From Bacteroidota bacterium (GTDB taxonomy: Bacteria; Bacteroidota; Ignavibacteria; UBA10030; UBA6906), in assembly GCA_030835135.1 (NCBI GenBank), contig JAUQWO010000004.1, positions 1 to 64,000 on the forward strand: a DNA stretch of 64,000 nt, written 5' to 3'. Each line of letters begins with the position of its first letter. The stretch's first letter is position 1. The notes below the pieces were generated by a model. That model saw nothing but the letters and a program-made list of their open reading frames with translations, was not told the origin of the DNA and ran no database searches. The position numbers and the translations under genes were made by a program. Of this stretch, positions 17,500-25,196 are shown piece after piece.

Positions 17500-18918
17500 A
17501 TGACGCGACTGAGGTTCATGGACCGGTGGGCCGTCACCACCGTACTCGTGGTACTGTTCGCAGGATGCTCCAACTGGTATGAGAGCGGGACATCACCCCG
17601 TACCGCGGGGTATCGGCCAGGCTACCCGTCGTTCGATGTAGAGTGTGTGCCACAGGTGACGGGCGGCCGGTCGGGGTTGGACATTCACCTGCGGACGGTC
17701 ACGCCGACGCTCACGTTCCTGAAAACGGATGACGGGTTCGTGGCGCAGCTCCTGATCCAGGTGCGCGTGATGGCGATGGATGGGGAGACGCAGGTGGCGG
17801 AGGCCGCATGGCCGGAGACGCTGAAGGTGGCGAGCTATGCCGGGACACAGGCGCACCCGCCACTCCACATCCGGAGGTTCGTTCCCGTTGCCCCGGGCGC
17901 ATACCGGGTACGCGTCGAACTCGAAGATCGTGCGACCGGCAAGACGGGGGACCGTTTCCCGTCGGTGACCGTCCCGCGGGTCGCGGAAGGAGAACCGTCG
18001 CTCGGAGGTATCGTGCTCAGCCGTCGCGGCGACGGCAGCGATGGCGAGCCGGTGGTGGGATTCCATATACCCGCATCACGCGATACGGTGTTCGCGCGGG
18101 CTCCGGCGATCAACGTCCCGGTGGGAACGCCGTTGCGGGTATCGTACACGATCTCCCGGTTCGTCACCGACACGCTCCGGGCCACGGCGCCATATCTGTT
18201 CATGCCGTCGATCCTGGCCATGGAACGGAAGCGCATCTACCCCGAGCGCATCGATACGCTCCTGGTCATGGACGAGACCAGGCACCTCGGTGCGGACGGG
18301 CTCGTGCTCAACGACCCGTTGCCGCTGCTCGAACGGGGTGTCTATCAACTGGCCCTTGCGGTGTGGGGACCGGGGCAGGAACCCACGGAGGCAACCGCCG
18401 CGGGTGCGATCAAGTATTTCGTCATCGTCGGTCCGTCCTTTCCGCGGCCGACGCTCGTGCGGGACATGGTGGATGCCTCCGGCTATCTTGCCCGCAGGCC
18501 CGAACAAGCAGCGTTGGACACCGTGCGGGGGCAGCAGGAACTGCGCGCTGCGTTCGACCGGTTCTGGCTGTCGATAACGCGCGACAGGGACCGCGCGGTG
18601 CGGTCGATGCGGACGTACTTCGGGAGGATCGAGGAAGCCAACCGGCTCTTCTCGAGCTACAAGGAAGGGTGGAAGACGGACCGGGGGATGGTCTATGCGG
18701 TCTTCGGGCCGCCCGAGAGTGTGGAGAAGAAACCCGAGGCGGAGATCTGGCATTATAGTCTGTCCGGCGCCTCGCAGGGGAATGTGTTCGAGTTCCGCCG
18801 TGTCTTCTTTGCCCAGGCCGGCCTGGCGATCGAGGACTATCTGTTGCGGCGGAGTACGGCGTATGAAGCTTCATGGGATCGCATGGTCGAGAAATGGCGT
18901 GAGGGAGAGGTGTTCTGA
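17500..18918 (+). CDS. GWxTD-domain lipoprotein
   Basis: 472 residues from the ATG at 17500; an in-frame ATG at 17518 with GAGG just before it is equally plausible. The hydrophobic start ends in VVLFAGC, giving a lipoprotein with Cys near residue 23. The middle (about 60-330) is beta-rich. The C-terminal GWxTD domain (about 350-465) shows AAFDRFWLSITRDRDRAVRSMR, FGRIEEANRLFSSYKEGWKTDRGMVYAVFGPP and EIWHYS. The domain is widespread in FCB bacteria and Acidobacteriota, but its function is not established. The stop overlaps the next start (TGATG), so it is coupled to the dihydrouridine synthase gene. Confidence 0.88.
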   Translation: MTRLRFMDRWAVTTVLVVLFAGCSNWYESGTSPRTAGYRPGYPSFDVECVPQVTGGRSGLDIHLRTVTPTLTFLKTDDGFVAQLLIQVRVMAMDGETQVAEAAWPETLKVASYAGTQAHPPLHIRRFVPVAPGAYRVRVELEDRATGKTGDRFPSVTVPRVAEGEPSLGGIVLSRRGDGSDGEPVVGFHIPASRDTVFARAPAINVPVGTPLRVSYTISRFVTDTLRATAPYLFMPSILAMERKRIYPERIDTLLVMDETRHLGADGLVLNDPLPLLERGVYQLALAVWGPGQEPTEATAAGAIKYFVIVGPSFPRPTLVRDMVDASGYLARRPEQAALDTVRGQQELRAAFDRFWLSITRDRDRAVRSMRTYFGRIEEANRLFSSYKEGWKTDRGMVYAVFGPPESVEKKPEAEIWHYSLSGASQGNVFEFRRVFFAQAGLAIEDYLLRRSTAYEASWDRMVEKWREGEVF

Positions 18919-19907
18919 TGAAGATCGGTACTGTGGAGATCGAGCGTGGCTTGTTGTTGGCGCCCATGGAGGATGTCACCGACCTGCCGTTCCGTCTCAT
19001 CTGCAAGGAGATGGGTGCGGACCTGATGTACACGGAGTTCGTGAACTCCGACGGCCTGGTGCGCGGGAATGCGAAGACCCGGAAGAAGATGGCCTTCCTC
19101 GAGCACGAGCGTCCGATCGGGATCCAGATCTACGGCGGCAACGTGGATGCGATGGAAGGGGCCGCGCGTGAGGCCGAAAGCTTCAACCCCGATCTCATCG
19201 ACATCAACGCCGGCTGCTGGGTGCGCGACGTTGCGCTGCGGGGCGCCGGTGCGGGACTGCTGCGCGATCTTCCGCGCCTGGAGCAGATGGTGAACGCCGT
19301 GGTGAGATCCGTGCGCACGCCGGTGACACTCAAGACACGGCTCGGGTGGGATGCGAAGTCTATCCGCATTGTCGATGTGGCGAAGATGTGCGAGCAATCG
19401 GGCATCGCCGCGCTGACGGTGCATTGCCGGACGCGAGATCAGGGGCACAAGGGTTCCGTCGACTATTCCTGGATCCCCCGCATCAAGGAAGCCGTAGGGA
19501 TCCCGGTGATCCTCAACGGTGACATCGTCACCCCCGAGGATGTGCAGAACGCCTTTGCGTCCACCGGCTGCGATGCGGTGATGATCGGCCGCGGCGCGAT
19601 CAACAACCCGTGGATCTTCCGTCAGGCGAAGCACTTCATGGCCACGGGGACGCTCCTCCCGGAACCGACGCTGGAGGAGCGGGTGGACCTTCTCAAGAAG
19701 CATCTGCATCTTGCCGTAGAGCACAAAGGTGAACGCACCGGTGTGATCGAGCTCCGGAAGCACTACTCCGGGTTCCTCCGGGGACTGCCGCATGTCTCGA
19801 AGATCCGGACCGAACTGATGCAGTTCACCGAGGCCGAACCGATCCTGCAGCATCTGACCGCATTTCTGGAGTACTACTCGCCCGGGGCTCCCGCCGGCCC
19901 TGCTTGA
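18918..19907 (+). CDS. tRNA-dihydrouridine synthase family protein
   Basis: 329 residues, FMN-dependent TIM barrel. Seen are LAPMEDVTDLPFRLICKEMGAD, YTEFVNSDGL, PIGIQIYGGN, DINAGC with the catalytic-cysteine position, GAGAGLLRDLP, the FMN-binding KTRLGWD, HCRTRDQGHKG, LNGDI and GRGAINNPWIF. It reduces uridine in the tRNA D-loop with NADPH. One oddity is that the Pro after the catalytic Cys is Trp (GCW instead of GCP), also compatible with a diverged subfamily. It overlaps the GWxTD gene by one base. Confidence 0.9.
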   Translation: MKIGTVEIERGLLLAPMEDVTDLPFRLICKEMGADLMYTEFVNSDGLVRGNAKTRKKMAFLEHERPIGIQIYGGNVDAMEGAAREAESFNPDLIDINAGCWVRDVALRGAGAGLLRDLPRLEQMVNAVVRSVRTPVTLKTRLGWDAKSIRIVDVAKMCEQSGIAALTVHCRTRDQGHKGSVDYSWIPRIKEAVGIPVILNGDIVTPEDVQNAFASTGCDAVMIGRGAINNPWIFRQAKHFMATGTLLPEPTLEERVDLLKKHLHLAVEHKGERTGVIELRKHYSGFLRGLPHVSKIRTELMQFTEAEPILQHLTAFLEYYSPGAPAGPA

Positions 19908-19932
19908 ACGGAACGTAACCGTTTCGTACATT
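19904..19932 (+). promoter_or_regulatory. Sigma-70-like promoter of the S46 peptidase gene
   Basis: TTGAAC (19904-19909), 17 bases, TACATT (19927-19932). The -35 box overlaps the stop codon of the previous gene. The predicted start is near 19939, giving a leader of about 45 bases with GGGAGGA before the ATG at 19985. Confidence 0.55.
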
Positions 19933-19984
19933 CATAAGCTTGTCACCCGCTTGGCGTGACCTACCTGTCCTTTGGGAGGATTCC

Positions 19985-22057
19985 ATGGTCGTACAACGTT
20001 CAATGCGGCTGCTTCTTGCGGCCGTCGTGGGAATACTGTGTGTTTCGTATGCGGTGGCTGACGAAGGGATGTGGACATTCGACAACCCGCCCCGCACACG
20101 ATTGAAAGAGCTCTACGGTTTTGAACCGACGAAAGAATGGTTGGACCATGTCCGGCTCTCCAGCGTCCGTTTCAATGATGGCGGCTCCGGCGCGTTCGTC
20201 AGCGCCGACGGGCTCGTGATCACCAATCATCACGTCGCCCGCGGACAATTGCAGAAGATGTCGTCGCCGCAGAAGAACTATGTGGCGGAGGGTTTCTATG
20301 CCCGGACATTCGCCGAGGAACTCAAGGCGACCGATCTGGAGCTCAACGTGCTCTTCGGTATGCAGGATGTCACCGCCCGCGTGATGGCAGCGGTGAAGCC
20401 CGGGATGTCGACCAAGGAAGCCGTCGATGCCCGCAAGGCGGTCATGGCCGCGATCAGCAAGGAGAGCAAAGAGAAGACCGGCCTCCGTGCCGATGTCGTG
20501 AGTCTGTACCAGGGCGGCGAGTACTGGCTGTACACGTACAAACAGTACACCGACGTGCGCCTGGTGATGGCGCCGGAAGAGAAGATCGCGTTCTACGGCG
20601 GCGATGCGGACAACTTCACGTACCCGCGCTACGATCTGGACATGGCGTTCTTCCGCGTGTATGAGAACGACAAACCCGTGAAGGTCGACCACTACTTCCG
20701 CTGGAACGCCGCGGGCGCGGCGGACGGCGAGCTCGTGTTCGTGTCGGGCCACCCCGGCTCCACGAACCGTCTGCAGACCTATGCGCAGACCGAGTATCAG
20801 CGCGACGTTGCCTATCCGATGACGCTGAAGACGCTCAAGCGCCGCCTCGCGGTGCTCAATACGTACGCGGCGCGCGGCGGTGAACAGGCACGCCAGGCCC
20901 GCGGGTCCATCTTCGGACTGGAAAACTCCCTGAAGGCGATGACCGGCGAATTCGGCGGCCTGAACGACCGGGAGACGATGGCGAAGAAAGCGGCAGAGGA
21001 GAAGGACTTCCGTGACCGCGTCATGGCGAACCCGGCATGGAAGGCACAGTACGCCTGGGCATGGGATTCGATCGGCGTGGCCATCGAGCGTCAGCGTGCG
21101 AAGGCCGCCACCCGTTCGTTCCGCTCCGTGCGCAGCCGGCTCCTCAGCTTTGCCACGACGCTCGTGCAGTATGTGGAAGAAGTGAAGAAGCCGAACGGCG
21201 AACGCCTCGCGCCGTATCAGGATGCGAACATCGAAGGGACGAAGTTCCGTCTGTTCTCCAGGGCACCGGTGTATCTCGACCTCGATGAGGAGCAGTGCGT
21301 CGACGGACTCCGCGAGTCGCTCGAGGCGCTCGGGCCGGATGAGCCGTTCATGAAGGCCGTTCTGCGCGGGAAGTCGCCGGAGGCGCTGGCAAACGAACTC
21401 GTACGCCGCTCGAAGCTGGTGGATCCCGCCGTGCGCCGTCAGCTCCTCGAGGGTGGCGAGCAAGCGGTCACGGCATCGGACGATCCTGCGATCGTGCTGG
21501 CCCGCATCATCGAACCGATGAACCGCGAGACCCGCGCGTGGGAGGAGAAGAACATCTCCGGCCTGATCACGAAGGCGAGCGAGAAACTCGGCGAGGCACG
21601 CTTCGCGGTGTACGGGAAGACCGCGTATCCCGATGCCACCTTCACGCTGCGCCTGTCCTACGGCACCGTGAAGGGGTATCCGATGAATGGGACCATTGCG
21701 CCCGCGAAGACAACGCTGTTCGGCCTCTACGACCGTGCCTACAGCTTCGACATGAAGGGCGACTTCGACCTGCCGCAGCGGTATCTGGACCGCATCGGGT
21801 CGGTGGACCTGAAGACCCCGGTGAACTTCGTGAGCACCTGCGACATCATCGGTGGCAACTCCGGATCGCCGGTGATCAACGCGAAGGGTGAATATGTCGG
21901 TCTGATCTTCGATGGGAACATCGAAAGCCTGCCCGGCCGTTTCCTGTACTCCGAGAAGGCGAACCGCGCGGTGTCCGTTCACTCCGCGTACATCATTCAT
22001 AGCCTGCGGACACTGTACGACGCCGCACCGCTGGCGGATGAACTGGAAGGGAAGTAA
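19985..22057 (+). CDS. S46-family dipeptidyl-peptidase (DPP7/DPP11 type)
   Basis: 690 residues with a signal peptide (to about residue 25, YAVA). The family start GMWTFDNPP is followed by SADGLVITNHH (catalytic His, 82/83), YGGDADNFTYPRYDLDMAFFRVYEND (region of the catalytic Asp) and GGNSGSPV with nucleophile Ser626. The protein removes dipeptides from N-termini in the periplasm, as studied in Porphyromonas and relatives. The acidic versus hydrophobic preference (DPP11 versus DPP7) was not decided. It has its own promoter and ends at a shared bidirectional terminator. Confidence 0.93.
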   Translation: MVVQRSMRLLLAAVVGILCVSYAVADEGMWTFDNPPRTRLKELYGFEPTKEWLDHVRLSSVRFNDGGSGAFVSADGLVITNHHVARGQLQKMSSPQKNYVAEGFYARTFAEELKATDLELNVLFGMQDVTARVMAAVKPGMSTKEAVDARKAVMAAISKESKEKTGLRADVVSLYQGGEYWLYTYKQYTDVRLVMAPEEKIAFYGGDADNFTYPRYDLDMAFFRVYENDKPVKVDHYFRWNAAGAADGELVFVSGHPGSTNRLQTYAQTEYQRDVAYPMTLKTLKRRLAVLNTYAARGGEQARQARGSIFGLENSLKAMTGEFGGLNDRETMAKKAAEEKDFRDRVMANPAWKAQYAWAWDSIGVAIERQRAKAATRSFRSVRSRLLSFATTLVQYVEEVKKPNGERLAPYQDANIEGTKFRLFSRAPVYLDLDEEQCVDGLRESLEALGPDEPFMKAVLRGKSPEALANELVRRSKLVDPAVRRQLLEGGEQAVTASDDPAIVLARIIEPMNRETRAWEEKNISGLITKASEKLGEARFAVYGKTAYPDATFTLRLSYGTVKGYPMNGTIAPAKTTLFGLYDRAYSFDMKGDFDLPQRYLDRIGSVDLKTPVNFVSTCDIIGGNSGSPVINAKGEYVGLIFDGNIESLPGRFLYSEKANRAVSVHSAYIIHSLRTLYDAAPLADELEGK

Positions 22058-22107
22058 GGATCGGGGTGGGGCAAGGGATCAATGGCACATGCACCGTGCC
22101 CGGGTTC

Positions 22108-22144
22108 AAACACGAAGCGCGCCGGTCCGGCGCGCTTCGTGTTT
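22108..22144. terminator. Bidirectional terminator, 18-pair perfect stem
   Basis: The arm AAACACGAAGCGCGCCGG (22108-22125) and its exact complement (22127-22144) lie between two convergent genes. The A/T-rich ends supply a T-run on both strands. Confidence 0.8.
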
Positions 22145-22202
22145 GCGTATGTCCCCGTTCACGTTCCGTATCGCGTGTCCCTGCTCCGCGTTCCGTTCTT
22201 CG

Positions 22203-23603
22203 CTAGAATGGCCATTGCCCCTGCCGCTTCAACCGCTGCTCCATCCCTGATCTCCTGAAATTCTCCAACCGCTCCTCCAACGGCGTTCTGCGCAGCGGCA
22301 ACGCGGTACCGTTCGCGAGTTCCCGCACGAGTAACGCTGCCACGGCGCTCGCATCGACCAACGCCCGGCGGTCGACCTTGTCGAAGCTGTCGCCCATGTC
22401 GTGATAGTGGTGCACGGATTCCTTCTCGAGATGCCCCATGAAGGTGAAGGAGGGGATGCCCTCGAGCAGGAACCACTGGTGGTCACTGTTCGTCCACGGC
22501 ACGCTGATCACGCTGTCCGTGAAGCTGAACCCGGGCAGTCCGGCGAGGAACGTGCGAGCGAACGGGATGAGGGCGTCATGGCCCATGACGTTGATCCCCG
22601 TCGGCCGCCCCGGCATGTCCAGGTTCACCATCGCGATGATGCTGTCCTGTGTATGCGCCTTCAGGTAGGCCGCCGAACCCCAGATCCCGAGCTCTTCGCC
22701 GTTGAACCACACGCAATCCACGGTGTACTCGTTGACGGGGGAGAACCGTGCAAGCAACCGCGCGATCTCAAAGACGGTCGCCGACCCGACGCCATTGTCC
22801 ACGGCAGCCTGCCCGATGTCCCAGCCATCGACATGTCCACCGACGACGATCCGTGCCTTCCGCTTGCCCGGGAAGGTCGCGACGAGGTTCGCCGTCGTCA
22901 CCGGCGTGCAGCGCGATGCGGTGGCCACGCGGACCGTGACCGCATGCCCCGCTGCGAGGAGCCGGCGCAGGCGCTGGCCTTCTTCATAGGTGATGCTGTA
23001 CGCGGGCACGGCAGCCGGCGTGCCAAGGAAATTGCTGACGCCCGCAAGCAAGAGGCCACCTGGTTTGTCGTTGATGAACAGAACGGCCCGTGCGCCGGCG
23101 GATGCCGCACGACCGATAACCTCGTAGCGCAGGGGCGATTCACCTTCCTTCGGGGCCTCGGAGGTGACGAGGGCCACCGAACCCCGGAGTCCGGTGCATT
23201 CGGCCTCCCGTCCGCGTCCGGCCCACACGAGCGGCGCATCGAACGCTGCCCGGGCATCGACGTAGCCAAGCGCGATGGCGCGCAACGGACGCGGCTCCGG
23301 GGTGAGCACCGTGACGGCATCGTCCCCGCGTGTCCAGCCGGGCATGGTGAATGCCTCCCGGTGGGCCGCAACCCCGTGCTTCTGCAATTCCTGTTCGAGG
23401 ATCCGGAGCGTCCGGTCATTGGCAGGGGAGCCCGGGAGCCTGCCACCGGCCTCGTCGCAGATGCGCTGGAGAACGCCGTATCCCTCGTGCGCGCTGTAGG
23501 CTGAGCCGAGCATGGCATCCCGGACCGGGTCACCCGCAACGGCAGGTATGATCCCAAGCGTGAACGCGAGAGCGAGGAACGGGATGCGGAGCGAACGGCA
23601 CAT
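22203..23603 (-). CDS. Exported M28-family carboxypeptidase/aminopeptidase
   Basis: 466 residues with a signal peptide (MCRSLRIPFLALAFTLGIIP, cut after AVAG). A PA-like insert (about 125-225) precedes the metal core: GGHVDGWDIGQAAVDNGVGSAT (His and Asp ligands), WFNGEELGIWGSAAY (catalytic Glu pair), NLDMPG and a C-terminal HHYHDMGDSFDKVD. This layout resembles plasma glutamate carboxypeptidase-like M28 proteins. The longer upstream frame was rejected because the signal peptide starts at the ATG at 23603 and a promoter lies just above it. It is expected in the periplasm, removing single residues from peptides. Confidence 0.92.
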   Translation of the reverse strand: MCRSLRIPFLALAFTLGIIPAVAGDPVRDAMLGSAYSAHEGYGVLQRICDEAGGRLPGSPANDRTLRILEQELQKHGVAAHREAFTMPGWTRGDDAVTVLTPEPRPLRAIALGYVDARAAFDAPLVWAGRGREAECTGLRGSVALVTSEAPKEGESPLRYEVIGRAASAGARAVLFINDKPGGLLLAGVSNFLGTPAAVPAYSITYEEGQRLRRLLAAGHAVTVRVATASRCTPVTTANLVATFPGKRKARIVVGGHVDGWDIGQAAVDNGVGSATVFEIARLLARFSPVNEYTVDCVWFNGEELGIWGSAAYLKAHTQDSIIAMVNLDMPGRPTGINVMGHDALIPFARTFLAGLPGFSFTDSVISVPWTNSDHQWFLLEGIPSFTFMGHLEKESVHHYHDMGDSFDKVDRRALVDASAVAALLVRELANGTALPLRRTPLEERLENFRRSGMEQRLKRQGQWPF

Positions 23604-23652
23604 GGACGTGACCTCTGACGATGGTTTCTCAATGGACCTGTAACGGATGTGC

Positions 23653-23681
23653 AGTGTAGGGAAGTCGGATGTGAGAGTCAA
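23653..23681 (-). promoter_or_regulatory. Sigma-70-like promoter of the M28 gene (minus strand)
   Basis: On the minus strand TTGACT (23681-23676), 17 bases, TACACT (23658-23653). The predicted start is near 23646, about 43 bases before the ATG at 23603. Its -35 box is only 19 bp from the -35 box of the divergent xdhA promoter. Confidence 0.5.
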
Positions 23682-23699
23682 TCCACCAGTGCAACGGCG

Positions 23700-23728
23700 T
23701 TGATTGTCCAGAGGGATTATCGTACATT
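23700..23728 (+). promoter_or_regulatory. Sigma-70-like promoter of the xdhA operon
   Basis: TTGATT (23700-23705), 17 bases, TACATT (23723-23728). The predicted start is near 23735, leaving only about seven bases before the xdhA ATG, too few for a Shine-Dalgarno site. Confidence 0.55.
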
Positions 23729-23741
23729 TCTGCACTCTACC

Positions 23742-25196
23742 ATGCGCGATACCATCCAATTCCTTGTGAACGGCGAACCCGCGCGGATCGACCTCGGCCC
23801 GGGGTCGCCCTGGCGGCCCACCACGACGGTCCTGCAGTATCTCCGGGCCCACCCGGAGTACCGTGGCGTGAAGGAAGGATGCGCGGAGGGCGATTGCGGA
23901 GCATGTACGGTGGTCCTGGCGGAGGATGGGACAGACGGTGCCCTGCAGTACCGGGCCGTCGATTCCTGCCTTCTGTTCCTCCCGACCCTTCACCGGAAGA
24001 ACCTGATCACGATCGAAGGACTCCGCGCAACCGATGGAGCGCTGCATCCCGTCCAGGATGCGATCGTCCGTCATTCGGGCAGCCAATGTGGATTCTGCAC
24101 CCCCGGCATCGTGATGTCCCTCTTCGCACTCTATCATACGGCAGGGGTCATCGGCAGGCATGACGTGATCGATGCGCTTGCGGGGAACCTGTGCCGCTGC
24201 ACGGGGTACCGGCCTGTTGTTGATGCCGCACTCGATTCCTGTGCGGCCCGCGGGCCGGATCACTTCAGCGCCGCTGAGCCCGGTGTTCTCCGTGCACTGG
24301 GCGCGATCCCGTCAGACGACATGCTCATCGAGACGGAGACCCAGGCCTACTGCCGTCCCGCGACGCTCGCGTTCGCCCTCCGCTACCGGAGCATCAAGCC
24401 GGAGGCGATCATCGTCAATGGTGCCACGGATGTGGCGCTACGCGTGACCAAGCGTCACGAACAGCTCGCCTCGGTCCTCGACCTCTCGGGCATCGCGGAA
24501 CTCCGGTCGCTCCGAGTGTCGCCGGCGGCTATCGACGCAGGTGCCGGGGTGACGATCGAGGAATTGCGGCGGGTGGCCACCGGCAGGATCCCCGCCCTCG
24601 CGGAGATGCTGTCAGTGTTCGGCTCGCGCCAGATCCGCAACGTGGCGACCCTCGGCGGCAATCTCGGCACCGGCTCGCCGATCGGCGATACCCTCCCCGT
24701 GCTGCTTGCGCTCGAGGCCACGGTGTCGGTGTCCGGACCCCGCGGAGAACGCGCGGTACCGATCCAGGATTTCTTTACCGGATACCGCTCCACCGCATGC
24801 GCACCGGACGAGATCATCGTTGCCGTCCATATTCCCATTCCCCCGCAGGGAACCGATGTGCGTGCGATCAAGGTGTCGCGCAGGAAAGAGCTCGACATCT
24901 CCACCGTGAGCGCGGCGATGCGGTTGCGGACCACAGGAAACGGTTCCGTGGACGAGATCGTGCTGGCGTACGGCGGGATGGCGGCAACGCCGCAACGCGC
25001 GTCGGCGACCGAGGCGTTCCTCTCCGGAAAGCCGTGGTCGCGCTCGACGGTGGAAGCGGCCATGGATGCCGTGGCCAACGACTTTGCGCCGCTCACCGAC
25101 GTCCGGGGTTCGGCGCAGTACCGCACGCTCATCGCGCGCAATGTGCTCCTGAAGTTCTGGGCCGCAACGGACGGGAAGGAGGGTGCTGCATCATGA
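23742..25196 (+). CDS. xdhA: Xanthine dehydrogenase small subunit (2x[2Fe-2S], FAD)
   Basis: 484 residues. The plant-type [2Fe-2S] ligands are Cys47, Cys52 and Cys55 (GCAEGDCGACTVV) with a fourth Cys further on. The second cluster is bound by CGFCTPGIVMS and CRCTGYRP. The FAD-binding domain (about 195-370) has GATDVALRVTKRH and NVATLGGNLGTGSPIGDTLP. The last 110 residues form the CO-dehydrogenase flavoprotein C-terminal domain. It takes electrons from the molybdenum subunit and passes them to NAD+ or another acceptor. The ATG at 23742 starts just before the Fe-S domain and almost at the predicted transcript start. The stop overlaps xdhB (ATGA). Confidence 0.95.
   Translation: MRDTIQFLVNGEPARIDLGPGSPWRPTTTVLQYLRAHPEYRGVKEGCAEGDCGACTVVLAEDGTDGALQYRAVDSCLLFLPTLHRKNLITIEGLRATDGALHPVQDAIVRHSGSQCGFCTPGIVMSLFALYHTAGVIGRHDVIDALAGNLCRCTGYRPVVDAALDSCAARGPDHFSAAEPGVLRALGAIPSDDMLIETETQAYCRPATLAFALRYRSIKPEAIIVNGATDVALRVTKRHEQLASVLDLSGIAELRSLRVSPAAIDAGAGVTIEELRRVATGRIPALAEMLSVFGSRQIRNVATLGGNLGTGSPIGDTLPVLLALEATVSVSGPRGERAVPIQDFFTGYRSTACAPDEIIVAVHIPIPPQGTDVRAIKVSRRKELDISTVSAAMRLRTTGNGSVDEIVLAYGGMAATPQRASATEAFLSGKPWSRSTVEAAMDAVANDFAPLTDVRGSAQYRTLIARNVLLKFWAATDGKEGAAS

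Noticed and set aside
20000-22000. 666-codon minus-strand frame
   Set aside because: Antisense of the S46 peptidase; no recognisable motif and skewed His/Arg/Leu composition.
24797-25192. Upstream extension of xdhB
   Set aside because: It overlaps xdhA in another frame. The family start MSMPLLHESAVGH lies at 25193 with an ATGA overlap.
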